Source: Vanessa cardui (taxonomy: Eukaryota > Arthropoda > Insecta > Lepidoptera > Nymphalidae). Taken from it: a DNA stretch of 64,000 nucleotides. Location of the stretch: contig NC_061141.1 of assembly GCF_905220365.1 (NCBI RefSeq), forward strand, positions 3,603,501 to 3,667,500, given 5' to 3'. Numbering within the stretch: the first letter of the stretch is position 1; each line of letters begins with the position of its first letter. Below the pieces are notes generated by a model. The model had not been told where the DNA came from. It worked only from the letters and a program-made list of their open reading frames with translations, and ran no database searches. Below, in pieces: positions 21,398 through 32,219 of this stretch. A program made the translations under genes and the position numbers.

Positions 21398-21638
21398 TTA
21401 ATAATAATAATAATAATAAATATGAAACAACATCACATACATTACTCTGATCCCAATGTAAGTTGCTGAAGCACTTGTGTTATGGAAATCAGAAGTAACG
21501 GCGGTACCACAAACACCCAGACCCAAGACAACATAGAAAACTAATGGTAATCTACATCGACTCGGCCAGGAATCGAACTCGACCTCAGAGTGGCGTACCC
21601 ATGAAAACCGGTGTACACACCACTCGACCATGGAGGTC
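21398..21638 (-). mobile_element. SINE-C, near full length
   Basis: The minus-strand head GACCTCCATGGTCGAGTGG is at the right. Box B is mutated at TCGAGTTCGATTCCTGGCC. The body is intact and the tail is an ATT repeat (AATAATAATAATAATAATAA on plus at 21400-21419). The 77-codon minus-strand ORF is a shadow. Confidence 0.82.
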
Positions 21639-21744
21639 GGTCATATTTTTTGTATTATAATTTATTTGTGAATTAACGAAAGCAAGCTAATTTTAATTAA
21701 CATTTTTTAAGATAATAAACCCGGACCGCATCATGGTAAGTGTA

Positions 21745-21885
21745 ATGTAGGGCGACCTCTGATCCGCTGGTCCGACGACATTCACAGCTGGATGAGGAAA
21801 GCGGAGGACTGGGGAACGTGGCTCTGGGGGAGGCCTTTGTCCAGCAGTGGACAGCAGTAAGCTGTTGTTGATGATGGAAACAATA
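21745..21885 (+). mobile_element. L1: C-terminal end of an RTE-like LINE ORF
   Basis: Translation gives RPLIRWSDDIHSWMRKAEDW then GTW. A frameshift later gives GEAFVQQWTAVS before the stop. This is the typical lepidopteran RTE-type polyprotein end (RPxxRWSDDIxx..W.R.AEDR..W..LGEAFVQQW). The 3' tail is TGTTGTTGATGATGG. It is a 5'-truncated dead copy. Confidence 0.75.
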
Positions 21886-22143
21886 ATTATAAAGCTATTG
21901 ACGAAGAAGGGACAATAAACTCAGCGCTATGTATAATAATTGAATAAAATAAAAAAGTTAAAATGAATGATATTTTAAAATTTAAAACAATATGATTTAT
22001 AACAAAATAAGAACATACGAAAATTTACATCATCATTATACGGTATTATAAAATATGTAACGGAAATACACAGCTATATTTATTTACTATCTTCTTCGCA
22101 CGGTTTCACCCGCTTTAACTAATACAGCTCCCTTCCACTATAG

Positions 22144-22380
22144 TTAAAAAAAGTAAAATAACACCCTGTAAATTTCCCACTGCTGGGATAAGGCCACCTC
22201 TTCCATTAAGGAGAGGGCTTGTTCCAATGCGGGTTGGTGGAATGCACCTGTAGCAGAATTTCGATGAAATTAGACACATGCAGCTTTCCTCACGATGTTT
22301 TTATATAGTGGTGCTTACCTGGGTTTGAACCCGAAATCATCGGTTAAAATGCATGCGTTCTAACCACTGGGCCATCTCAG
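22144..22380 (-). mobile_element. SINE-A, with 8 bp TSD
   Basis: The right end is the complement of GGGCCATCTCAG (head). The tail is complementary to AAAAAGTAAAATAACACC. The TSD CACTATAG is at 22136-22143 and 22381-22388. The GGCGGTGAAGG segment is deleted after the CATCGTGAGG-like block. Confidence 0.85.
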
Positions 22381-22388
22381 CACTATAG

Positions 22389-23504
22389 GCCTTTAATGTT
22401 CTAGAATAAGGCCAAATCAAAAAAAAAAATTCAAATCCAACTGGTAGTTGATACTAACTAATTCATCACATCAAACAAAGTAACTTATGTGTTTTATAAA
22501 AAAAAGTTTATGTCACAATATATAATGATGACACACAGAATTTATAATGAGAATCGTCGAATTTATATCTTCAATTAAAAACTATTACCCAATTAATCTG
22601 AGAGGCATAAAAAACGGTTGCCTTCGAAACAATTCTCACGACACATAATTTCAACCGGATAACATTAACATAGAAAACTTAAGACTTATATTTCGCAATA
22701 AATAACATACTAATTTGTTAACAGTACAATCGTTGGGGCTCTATCGCACTACAGTTCGGCGAGTGCGGTTGTTTATTATAAATTAACGCAAATTATGAAG
22801 CGGTTATTTTGTTAAAATATTTTATTGGAAACCAAAATTTTTACCTTTTATATTTAAGAAATCATTATATATATTCTTCGCTAAGCTTCTTTTATCGTCG
22901 TTTATTATAGTTCGAGATGCTAAATTCCGAACCGGTGCTAGAATTTTAACTAACAATAAGCTCACACTTGTGTATTGGATGAAGACTTTTGACTTTGTCT
23001 TCGAAGATTTCAAATAATCATTCATGAGATGTTAGAAATATTTGTTAAAAAAAACATACACACACTTTAAAATTCTAAGATTTGACTTCCACATACAACG
23101 ATACTCTAACTAACAATCTTTAATCCAGCGCTACTGAGATTAAGCTGTAAATAATAAACATACCATTCAAATCTATAAAACGCATAAAAATAGCCACGTG
23201 ATGTGCATTAGTGAGAACTGCGTTCAAATGCTCGTGTGATAGAACCCATTGAAAAAATCTCACAATAAATAAAACTTTCAAAATCGGTAGGCTTAGCAAT
23301 AAATAGTATTATCAAAAATCGTATAATTTAAATTCAATCGATCGAGCGCTTTAAAGCGATTGAGAGAATTTTATATCTGATCAGTTCGATACCTTTTATA
23401 CGGATTCAATTTTAACCGTGGCATCAGGCATTAACGGTTGAATTATAGTGGGTTAACAGAGAGCACTGATTATGGACAATTCTTCGATATGAAGACGTTA
23501 GGTC
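22389..23504. other. AT-rich DNA, nothing recognised
   Basis: No supported gene. The 67-codon minus ORF at 22822-23025 resembles no family I know. Confidence 0.45.
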
Positions 23505-23538
23505 TTCGAAATTCAAATTCTTATATTTGAATTTCGAA
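23505..23538. repeat. Perfect 13 bp inverted repeat, 8 bp loop
   Basis: TTCGAAATTCAAA at 23505-23517 pairs perfectly with TTTGAATTTCGAA at 23526-23538. It could be a palindromic protein site, the heart of a MITE, or a chance AT-rich hairpin. Confidence 0.7.
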
Positions 23539-23889
23539 CATATTCATATGAAGTTATTTTCCCATGCGCACTGTGGGTTATTGCTTACAAATGTAAATAG
23601 AATATAAATTCAAAGTTATATATTTGTATTGTTAAGGGATAAAATATGACTATTGAAAAATTCATAAACATTTAATTATTATATTGATAATTTAAAAAGG
23701 CCGTAATTGTTAAACAAATAAGTACAGGTCAATTGATATGAACGCACGTTTTTTTAATCGTCAATCATTATATTTACTATAAAAAGTAACAAGGCTGTGT
23801 TTACTTAATTTTGTATTTTTATTAAGTTTACTTTTTATCACAAGGACGTGTTTTATAGAGGACGGTTATTAAGTCTATATTAATTTTCA

Positions 23890-23933
23890 ATGTGTGTGTG
23901 TGTGTATGTGTGCGTGTGTGTAAGTGTGTGTAA
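23890..23933. repeat. GT microsatellite
   Basis: Imperfect GT tract interrupted by TATG, GCG and TAA. Confidence 0.9.
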
Positions 23934-24265
23934 GTCACGTACACAGGAGCTCGTTTAAACAAAATGGATGCAAATTAAACATAAAGTAGAACTAGTAATC
24001 AACATTGGATCAAAATAACAAAATAGCATTATTATTATACAAGTAACTGTTGTAAACAGCAAACAGCTACATTTTATAGAGCCTATTTCAATATACCAAT
24101 ATAACTTGATCCGTAAGATCACACGCACACATACGAATATGTCTTAAATGATTAAAATAAATGAATTATTATATATACGATATTAAACTTGTACAATAGG
24201 CTATTTGACAATGCGAAAAATTAACTGTCAATTATTGTAATCAGTGTATATTATGATATTAAAAA

Positions 24266-24312
24266 TGCCTACTATTTGTACCACAGATTAAAATACAGGA
24301 AAGTGACGTCAC
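24266..24312. repeat. Element H, copy 1, carrying GTGACGTCAC
   Basis: This 47 bp block matches 61471-61517 at 43 of 47 positions by eye, from TGCCTACTATTTGTACCACA to AAGTGACGTCAC. The GTGACGTCAC core is a perfect CRE-like palindrome. The GC-richer sequence to about 24365 (CCATTGTAGCGCCATATTG, GCGTTTTTGCGCGCTATTGA) is probably part of the same element but is absent from copy 2. Confidence 0.65.
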
Positions 24313-24365
24313 CGACCCCATTGTAGCGCCATATTGTCCAAGTAGCGTTTTTGCGCGCTATTGAA

Positions 24366-25478
24366 ATATGGAATTTTTAATATGATATTTTTCGGCAAAT
24401 ATGTAGGAGAAATAAAAAATCTACTTTTGCTGGTTCCTTAAATTCTACTAAATAATATAAAATGGATTTTAAAAACCAGTCAAATAGCCTATTAGAAAGG
24501 TACTTATGCCATAGACGTTTAATATTTGAAAAGAAAAAAATGGCGCTTAAGTAATTTATCATCATCACTTATGAAAATTTCTCAAGTTTTTTTTCATATA
24601 TATTTCTTTAGTTAAATTCGAAAGGAATAATATTAATTGATTTTTATTTCACCAATCATAAAAAAAATAATTCTATAATGTATATTTGCACTTATAATCA
24701 AAAAGACAAATCGGATGTCATTTTATACTGGTCATTAATCACGATCGCCAGTGTAAATAGCACTCACCTGAGATAGTCCGAGAAGTTTATTACAGGTCAA
24801 AGTAAGGTGGTGATTACTCATAAATGGGTGATGTTAAACTGTTATGTTAAACCTTAGTTATAACTCGCCAGCTTGAAAGGATGTGTTGAATGTCAGACTC
24901 GAAATGAATTACCTTCAAAGATAGCACTAACGCTTGACTCTTAATAATAATTGTTAGTTTAAAGATCACAGATACAAAACGAAATAATTAATTCGTATGT
25001 AAAATTATAGGTTTGGACAAATGTGCAATTTTGTAATTAGCTATTTATTGGCATAAATCTTCAAGGCTTTGCATAGTCGACACTTAAAAAAAAACAAATA
25101 ACACTATGTTTTTGGCGCGAAATTATTTGTCAATGTCAAAAATGTCTAATCATTATTATTTGACTTTCTGTGAAATTAACGTTTTGAATGATGACCGAAT
25201 GGATCGATTGAAAGAAGATAGAGATTGAGAAGATGAAACAAAGTCTCTATTCAAGTCTTTATGTATTACACAGTTTATAGACCGTTCAGATAGTCAGTCT
25301 ATAAGTACCATTTATTTATAATTGATGCATTTTATAACCTAGAAAAAATTGAAAGAATAATCCTTTTAAGTATACCGATATTTATAACAAGAGTTGGTCT
25401 CTCTTTATATATTTGTGTTGTCTGTATTTGTTGTATTTAGTGACAAACCTTCTCCATTAAAAACTATATACAGTGATA
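24366..25478. other. AT-rich DNA, nothing recognised
   Basis: It may include more of element H near 24370-24560. No gene is supported. Confidence 0.45.
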
Positions 25479-25688
25479 ACTATCATCGAAATCTATGAAT
25501 TTCAAATAAGTATATATGGAATTCGAATTATTCGAATTTCAGACATATATTGTATTTGAACTATTTAGAATTGATTCCAAATTTAAAACTAAATACAAAA
25601 TCTGTACATAACTATCATTTAAGTCTATGAATTTCAGATATATAATGTATTTGAATTATTTCGAATTGGTTCCAAATTTAAAAATAAA
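25479..25688. repeat. Imperfect tandem duplication
   Basis: The unit AACTATCATCGAAATCTATG, AATTTCA ... ATATTGTATTTGAACTATTT, GAATTGATTCCAAATTTAAA (25479-25590) is repeated at 25610-25688 with similar order. The first unit carries about 35 extra bases, including GGAATTCGAATTATTCGAAT. The 103-codon ORF at 25627-25938 starts inside unit 2 and has no recognisable domain. Confidence 0.6.
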
Positions 25689-26907
25689 AAAAGAATCAAA
25701 ATATGTTAATTTCTTAGCTAAAACATATTCAGTATTCGATCCGACTATACCGCTAAGTAGGAAAACAATTTGTGCCAAGCATACGAGTACTCAGAATTGG
25801 TTGGCTAACAAGCGGATGGCTACCGGTACCATTATCATTGTAAATGATCGCAATTTAGACCTTCTTCCTTGTTACACGCATTACCATACTTCATCTCAAA
25901 CCTCGGTTAGTGATCATTTCAAGAACGGTTTTCGGTGATTGCATGCGGTTGCAAAATTAGTCCCGCTTATAAAATTATGACTGGAGGACGAATTATGAAT
26001 TATATAAACACAAATTTAAATTATAGAATTTGTAAATTTAAAATTGAACATAATATATATGTAGGTAAATAAATATTATCGAACTTAAGCTTAAGCGACA
26101 ATTGTTATTTAAATTTAATTTAAAAATGGTTTCCGTACAAATCATGAACACATAAACGGGGCAAATGCTGGCAACATTATCCCGTTGAATCGAAATTCCA
26201 ATTTTAAATGTTTTAATCAAAAACATAAGTCATTCATTAGTTGTAATGTTTGTGTGTTTAAAATTACCGTTATTATAGTCTAATGGCGAGATTTGATTCC
26301 TTATTCCGTCTTGGATAGGGTTACTGAAAATTTGTGATCTTATGCAATACTTTTTTAGTTATAGCACGAATTTTTCAATTGTCAAGCTATTAACCTTCCA
26401 TCTAGCTGTGTAAAAAAGGGAAAAGAGAGTCTACCTGTCTTTATTTACACATTTTTTTACAGAATTACATAATTGTTAAATTGAAATGATTAGAAATTCG
26501 TTTTGATAGTTATAACATAAAATAGAATTCACTAATTTAATCTAGATTAAAGTTTCTTCCAAGACTACGCTATAGTTTTAATTATCTAGCTGTATTATAT
26601 TAATTATTAATGTCTATTAATACGTAACAATTACGTATGTAAAATTGATTGGAGTCCATTCTACGTTCAACTATTAATATCTTATTTTAATTGTAAATCG
26701 AACGACAAAAATTTACTATTAAATTATTATACTTAGTTAAACTTATGACAGTACCTTGATTGCATTATTTCCTTGTATTAATGTGACACAGTTAAAATGT
26801 ATACAGTAAACTATATTTTTTTAGACTTGATTAAAATATAAATTTGAAATTGTTCGGTACAGACAGAAAAATAACAGTTTTTTTATAATTTTTCACCGAT
26901 AATATAT
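25689..26907. other. AT-rich DNA, nothing recognised
   Basis: The sequence near 25735-25935 is GC-richer and open in one frame, but the peptide is unfamiliar. No gene is supported. Confidence 0.4.
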
Positions 26908-27080
26908 GCTGACGTAGCATAGTAGATATACCACGTGTATCTTAAACAAGGATCACAATTTCAAATCCAGCTGTGACGTGCTTAATTGATATTTATAATT
27001 CATTTCCGGTTGCTGCTGCGGTGAAGGAAAATATCGTGAGAAAATCTATTTGTACAGGATGAGATTCTGTCACTTATATC
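26908..27080 (+). mobile_element. SINE-A, old decayed copy
   Basis: A head remnant (GTAGCATAGTAGATATACCA, CGTGTATCTTAA), a box B relic TTTCAAATCCAG, then GTGCTTAATTGATATTTATA and GCGGTGAAGGAAAATATCGT follow SINE-A in order. The tail is missing. Confidence 0.65.
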
Positions 27081-27139
27081 ATCTGTTTTTACTCAAATGT
27101 AAACTGTTAAATAAAAACATTATATAGTGGTTCAACTGT

Positions 27140-27282
27140 GGCTTTACGTTTATTTTACCCCCTTAGAGAGTATCGTACAATCTGTTAAAATTCTTAGCAG
27201 TTTCTACACCCTATAAGTAACCTACCTGCCAAATTTTAAGTCTGTAGGTGTTATAGTTCCTATAATTTCGTGATTAGTCAAT
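27140..27282 (+). mobile_element. Element I (RTE-like tail)
   Basis: It reads TACGTTTATTTTACCCCCTT, TCTACACCCTATAAGTAACC, TACCTGCCAAATTTTAAGTC, TGTAGGTGTTATAGTTCC and ATTTCGTGATTAGTCAATGA. This order resembles a common lepidopteran interspersed repeat known to me only by sequence pattern. It is the single copy in the window. Confidence 0.5.
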
Positions 27283-27287
27283 GATAA

Positions 27288-27592
27288 ACAACAGCAACAG
27301 CCTGTAAATTTCCCACTGCTGGGCTAAGGGTCTCTTTCTCCTCTTGGAGGAGCAGGCTTGTAGCATGTTCCACAACGCTGATGATTTGGTTGATTCACAT
27401 GAGGCAGAATTTCGTTGAAATTAGATACATGTAGGTTTCCTCACGATGTTTTCCTTCACCGCTGAGCACGAGACGAATTATAAATATAAATTAAACATAT
27501 GAAAATTCAGAGGTGCTTGCCCGTTTTAAAGTTTGAACCCGCAATTATCGCTTAAAATGTACGTGTTCTAACCACTGCGCCAACTCGGCTCT
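27288..27592 (-). mobile_element. SINE-A, full-length, moderately diverged
   Basis: The minus-strand head is complementary to CTGCGCCAACTCGGC. Box B is partly duplicated or mutated (CCGTTTTAAAGTTTGAACCC on plus). The 3' end is complementary to GCCTGTAAATTTCCCACTGC with a GTTGCTGTTG tail. No clear TSD. Confidence 0.85.
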
Positions 27593-27989
27593 CATAAAAT
27601 TATCAAAATATAAATATAAATTAACGACTTAAATACTATAACTACAATGAAACATATAACATTAAAATCAATTAAAAATGAAACAGACTCGTGTCGTTGA
27701 CAACAAGGGACTCGATACAGGATGTTTGAATGAAATCGTTCGTTCCAAGCTGTCCCGTTTAGCACGCTATGCCGAGACAGTAATCAGCATTATTATTACG
27801 CATTTCCGTTTCAAGCTTTCCAATTGCTATGTCTAGATACTGTTGGACTATTAAACACTGACGTCATATGTTTAAACTCGTTTCATTTGTTTGTTTTGAC
27901 ACTTTAAATCACAAAACATATTTTACAAAAAGTGTTATTAATGGTTATTATTATATATTGATCTTAGTTTACTGTTTCGTTTAAATTGT
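27593..27989. other. Unassigned DNA
   Basis: The segment 27680-27800 is GC-richer (GACTCGTGTCGTTGACAACA, CCGTTTAGCACGCTATGCCG), single-copy here and unassigned. Confidence 0.4.
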
Positions 27990-28142
27990 GAACAACTATT
28001 AAGGCTGTGGATTCTAAGGGTACAGGTTTCGAGTCCAGGTAGGGTCTATTAAAATTCTGAACCTCAGAAAGTACGTAAGTTGATTGGTTTTTGTAGTCGT
28101 GTTGGGTTATGAGGGTAGGGTAAAGAGTGCGCCATAATATGT
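27990..28142 (+). mobile_element. SINE-M, tRNA-derived, copy 1
   Basis: The head ATTAAGGCTGTGGATTCTAA and box-B-like GGTTTCGAGTCCAGG are followed by AACCTCAGAAAGTACGTAAG, then GTTGGGTTATGAGGGTAGGG and AAAGAGTGCGCC. The series (GGTTCGAATCCAGG, CCTCGGAAAGCACGTAA, GGATTATGAGAG, GAGTGCACC) is a common lepidopteran SINE pattern. The ORF on the minus strand is a shadow. Confidence 0.6.
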
Positions 28143-28420
28143 CTTCTATAAGATGCAATCACGTGCATAATATGTAATAGATTGTATTGGTACCAAAATT
28201 GTTGAATAATTTGTTGGAGCCGCAGTCGACTACTACTTATATATATGATGATTATTTTCCTACGATACTGTTAAAAGGGACCGATACCTACCACCCAAAA
28301 ACTAGTTATTAAACCAAACAAAACAAAGCTATGAAGGTCATGTGACAGATCACAAATGCAAGGTGCTGGCTCAATACAACGCCATTATGGGCTGTTTGTA
28401 GAACCTATTTTATTATTATC

Positions 28421-28641
28421 ATTACATAGTATAAAACAAAGTCGCTTACCGCTATCTGTCCCTATGTACGCTTAGATCTTTAAAATTACGCAACGGATTT
28501 GATGCGGTTTTTTTTATTAGATAGAGTGATTCAATAGGAAGTTTTTGTATATAATACATGGATAATATAGTAAAGTAACGCTGATAGTTTTAGAAGTTTC
28601 TAATGTGATGTCGTAAATAAACAATTTCTATAGAATATTTA
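28421..28641 (+). mobile_element. Element E, copy 2
   Basis: It starts ATTACATAGTATAAAACAAA, as in copy 1 at 20853. It contains TTACGCAACGGATTTGATGC, AGGAAGTTTTTGTATATAAT and TAATGTGATGTCGTAAATAA. The GTGCGAAGCC end is missing. Confidence 0.72.
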
Positions 28642-28655
28642 GTATCAGTTATAAT

Positions 28656-29090
28656 AAGTCAGTCATAATAAAAAAAGAAAAAGAACGTCCGCATATTCAA
28701 AAATTCCGTATTAAAACGAAAACAAATTTGACCTTGCGTTTCTAATCCCATAAAATCACTAATTAAACATACTGACGGATTACCTGTTTAGTCAACTGTT
28801 TTAATGTTGTAAACAACGATGAGAACTCAAAAAAAGCCATTAAGTTGACTATAATAATTAAAAAAGTTTATACTAAAGCTTTCTACACACTGAGATTATT
28901 ATAAAACGTTGATATAAATAAAGAATAACATAAATTTTTATCTTAATACGCGAAGACAACAGTTAATATATTATGTATACAGATTTCAAAAGCGATTCCA
29001 TAAAACGTATCGAAACAGTAAAAATTCAAACAACTTTCGCTATCAGAGCATTTTATGAACACCTTGTATAAGATTATTTGGTTGCTTTAC
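28656..29090. other. AT-rich DNA, nothing recognised
   Basis: No supported feature. Confidence 0.45.
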
Positions 29091-29262
29091 GCCTCAGTGA
29101 TACAAGATAAGGAGCGGCGTTCTCTGTGCGCCTACGCAGCCTATCTGACAGTTGTCGTTTGTTAAAAAGTTTCGAACTTGTTTTCTTTTCTTTTTTTTAT
29201 TACGTTCGGTTAATTTGTGATCCCTTTGACAGGTGTTCCAGTTGAGTGCATAACTATAGAAA
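29091..29262. other. GC-richer island, unexplained
   Basis: It contains TACGCCTCAGTGATACAAGA, GGAGCGGCGTTCTCTGTGCG and CCTACGCAGCCTATCTGACA. No repeat family here matches and no open frame is convincing. CTCAGTG could be an arthropod TCAGT-type initiator, so a 5' UTR or promoter is possible but unsupported. Confidence 0.3.
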
Positions 29263-29299
29263 TAGGAAATTAATTATAATTTGTCAATTTAATTTTTAA

Positions 29300-30110
29300 G
29301 GCCTCTATTAGTTGGTTGTGTTGTGAAAGGCACAGGTTCGATCTTGTGTCACACACTAAGTCACTCCTAACACAAGCTTATACACTTCTAAAAACAGGAA
29401 TATTAATACATATTTTTAATTTTATTTCTATTATAATTCTTTACCCATATAAAGACTTATACTTGATTGGTGATTATATTCTTCTTCTTTATTTCTCGTA
29501 TATTTATTGCATAATACGTAAGCACATTTTTTTTAACTGCACTAAGTTTCAAAGAACTTTAATCTAATTAATTAATATTCATGTACTAATATGTAATATT
29601 ATGTTATTGTTAAGATTGATAATTACATAATATTACAAGAAAAGAGGTTTTGCATTTTAGTCACCGTAACCAAACTCAATGATAAACCAATCTTGGAGAA
29701 CTATTATTATTATCATGGTTTATTTAAATCATAGGAAGAATTAATAAAAATGTATAACTTAGACATTAAGTTGATCCAATATAACAATCTATATGATGTA
29801 CATTACTGATTCATAAAAAAAGAAATTAATATAGGTGAAATTTTGAAGTAAAATAAAAGTGATTATAAGTAATGTATAGAATAGTGTTCCATTGTAAAAG
29901 TGTATTAATCAAGAACTTTTCGTAGCGCATATAGCAGAGTTATTAGTCAAATTGCATAGCATTTGCAAATCTTAGATTTGTATATATTTGCTTCTTCGAT
30001 TGCAATACTATTGAAATTACTATTGATGCGTAAACTTAATGCGTATTCTCTACCTGTATTCATATTTACGTAATCAGATAACAGTAGTTACTATATGGTA
30101 ATGTCACGCT
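29300..30110. other. AT-rich DNA with one tRNA-like box B
   Basis: At 29310-29345 TTGTGAAAGGCACAGGTTCG and ATCTTGTG resemble a SINE head with box B. No further SINE structure is seen. The 83-codon ORF at 29316-29567 is low-complexity and hydrophobic. Confidence 0.4.
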
Positions 30111-30185
30111 GCAAATTTCCTACCTCCTGTCTTGATAGCTACTAAGACATAATTGTCAGAAGACCCCTGGATTCGAATTCTGGTA

Positions 30186-30345
30186 CCAAATCAAATCAAA
30201 TCAAAATAAACTTTATTCAAGTGGGCTTTTACAAGCACTTTTGAATCGTCATTTAACAATTAAGTGAAGCTACCACCGGTTCGGAAAGTAGATTCTACCG
30301 AGAAGAACCGGCAAGAAACTCAGTAGTTACTCTTTTTCAAAATTT
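30186..30345 (-). mobile_element. LINE-D 3' end with TTTGAT tail
   Basis: The plus strand starts AAATCAAATCAAATCAAAAT (tail complement), then AAACTTTATTCAAGTGGGCT, TTTACAAGCACTTTTGAATC, GCTACCACCGGTTCGGAAAG and AGAAGAACCGGCAAGAAACT. It is the best-preserved copy here. The hexamer tail is characteristic of a non-LTR element. Confidence 0.82.
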
Positions 30346-30452
30346 AAAAAATACAATCATATTAGTTAAATACAATTATATATGTATGTAATATATAAAT
30401 AATATATCCTGCCTGAAAGTCAACAGGTATTACAGGTATTTACCACAAGATA

Positions 30453-30672
30453 GGGCCGAGATGGCCCAGTGGTTAGAACGCGAGCATAACCGATGATTGC
30501 GGGTTCAAACCCAGGTAAGCACCACTGATTATTCATGTGCTTATTTTGTGTTTATAATTCATCTTATACTCGGCGGTGAATGTGAAACATCGTGAGATCA
30601 TGTGTCTAATTTCCAAACCTTCTCCTCAAGGCTTTAGCCCAGCAGTGGGAAAGTTACAGGCTTTTGTTGTTG
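30453..30672 (+). mobile_element. SINE-A with internal deletions and perfect TSD
   Basis: The head GGCCGAGATGGCCCAGTGG and box B GGTTCAAACCC are intact. The central AATTCTGCCACATGTG ... GGTGGAATATG region is deleted. It ends AGTTACAGGC and a TTGTTG tail. The TSD TACCACAAG is at 30441-30449 and 30673-30681. Confidence 0.88.
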
Positions 30673-30681
30673 TACCACAAG

Positions 30682-31127
30682 CTATCCACTAGACGTACAG
30701 TTCAAGTAAAAAGTATGTCGCATAATTCGAAAACGTTAGTTAAAGGAAATTCCTCAAAGGATTCCACGATGTTCTCTGAAACACCATGCCTTGAGACCTA
30801 CAATGTCGTTTTGTCGTAACCGTCTTGTGTACACGTTGAAAGGCTTTCTTAGTTCAAAGTCACGTTATGTTGTTAGCTTGCTAGCTCGCTATTTATTGAT
30901 ACTGGTTCTATGTTTAAAATTTTCGAATTGAACATTTATAAAGTGTGAATTGATTAAATTATACATTCAAAATTTATAATGATTTTAATAGCTGTATTTG
31001 TAAATGCAACGGTCTACATTCTAATACAATGTGTTACGAAACTTTTAACGTTTAAAATCGTATTGATACTTTAAGAAGTTAAATTAACATTTCATTTTAA
31101 TTGATGAAATAAGAAATATCATTAATT
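30682..31127. other. AT-rich DNA, nothing recognised
   Basis: No supported feature. Confidence 0.45.
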
Positions 31128-31245
31128 GAAAGAGAAAAAAGCTAAAGCGCCATAATGGTAAATTTGAGAATTAAGGTTTATTGACTTAACATTAAAACTC
31201 ATTTTCCAAAAGCACAATGTTGGCGCTTTAGCCTTCTTCCTTTGA
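31128..31245. repeat. MITE-like inverted repeat, ~118 bp
   Basis: GCTAAAGCGCCA at 31141-31152 is a perfect reverse complement of TGGCGCTTTAGC at 31221-31232. Outward similarity (GAGAAAAAA against the complement of CTTCTTCC) extends the arms to about 20 bases. The spacing and AT-rich middle suit a small non-autonomous DNA transposon. No convincing TSD was found. Confidence 0.5.
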
Positions 31246-32006
31246 TGAAGTGTACTGAATAAAGCCATTTGATTGACAAAATATTATTAATTCGAAAGTG
31301 AGTTTGTTTTTTGCGTCTTCAAATATCAACCACTCAACGGATCATCGTCAAAATTCCCTCTTCCCCCCTCCAAACAATAATATATAAAGACTTTTTCGAT
31401 ATAAACCTGAGACCTTGGACTAAGCTCAGTAAACAATAGCTAAGCAGACATTTGAGCAATCTTCTATTTTATTTACCTTTTTTAACATAATTCAGTTTTA
31501 AGTACCGTGAGTATTCCACATTTAACATGTAATTATGTTTTGATAAATGCCTACAAAGAACGCCTACATTATTGAATTTGATTGCAAGTTATCATTCGAA
31601 GGTATCGCTTTAAGTGGGCGAATATAAAAGCTTATGTAAAGAAGTTAATTTAATAATTATTAATCGTAAATAATTCTATAATAAACATTAACATAAAATT
31701 TAATAATAGGTATCATATAGCAAAACATTTTCTCAAACGCGCTGTACATTCTCGTATAAGTTATATATACATATGTACATAGTATATTTGTATATAATTT
31801 TTGAGAAGATTCAGTAAATACGAAGAATGTGGGTTCAAATACAGGTAAGCTTGATTCAAGCTATCAACGGTTGATGATCGAGATCTAAATGCTGGCGCAT
31901 CTCAATTATATATATTTGGAAACTGAAAAAAAAAAAAATAATAAAGTCATAGTAATACCTACTAGTCATAGTAATAGCTACCTACACATACTTATAGATA
32001 CATTTA
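31246..32006. other. AT-rich DNA; small SINE-A head trace
   Basis: GAATGTGGGTTCAAATACAG followed by GTAAGCTTGATTCAAG at 31826-31861 resembles SINE-A box B and the bases after it. Nothing else is supported. Confidence 0.4.
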
Positions 32007-32020
32007 TATACGCTTATATA

Positions 32021-32205
32021 GTGGAGACAGCTCAGTGGTTAAAATGTGCGTATAATTAGTGTTTATAATTCGTGTTGTACATTGCAAGAAAAATCGTAAG
32101 GTTAATTTCAATATATTGGAACAGCGTGGTGGAATATGCTCTAAAGCCTCCTAAAAGGTATAGGAGGCTTTATTCCAGCGGTGGGAAATTTACAGGCTGT
32201 CATTG
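32021..32205 (+). mobile_element. SINE-A lacking box B, with 14 bp TSD
   Basis: It begins GGAGACAGCTCAGTGGTTAA (box A intact), then jumps to TTATAATTCGTG, missing the box B region. It continues GGAACAGCGTGGTGGAATAT and ends GTGGGAAATTTACAGGCTGT. The TSD TATACGCTTATATA (32007-32020) against TATACACTTATATA (32206-32219) has one mismatch. Confidence 0.82.
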
Positions 32206-32219
32206 TATACACTTATATA

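Noticed and set aside
25627..25938. 103-codon ORF
   Set aside because: It starts inside a tandem duplication and the peptide has no domain or family resemblance I can name. There is no splice or promoter context.
26581..26605. A stretch TTATCTAGCTGTAT identical to part of miR-9
   Set aside because: The miR-9 seed at the 5' end does not match (TTTTAA instead of CTTTGG) and the downstream sequence cannot form the precursor hairpin. It is likely chance.
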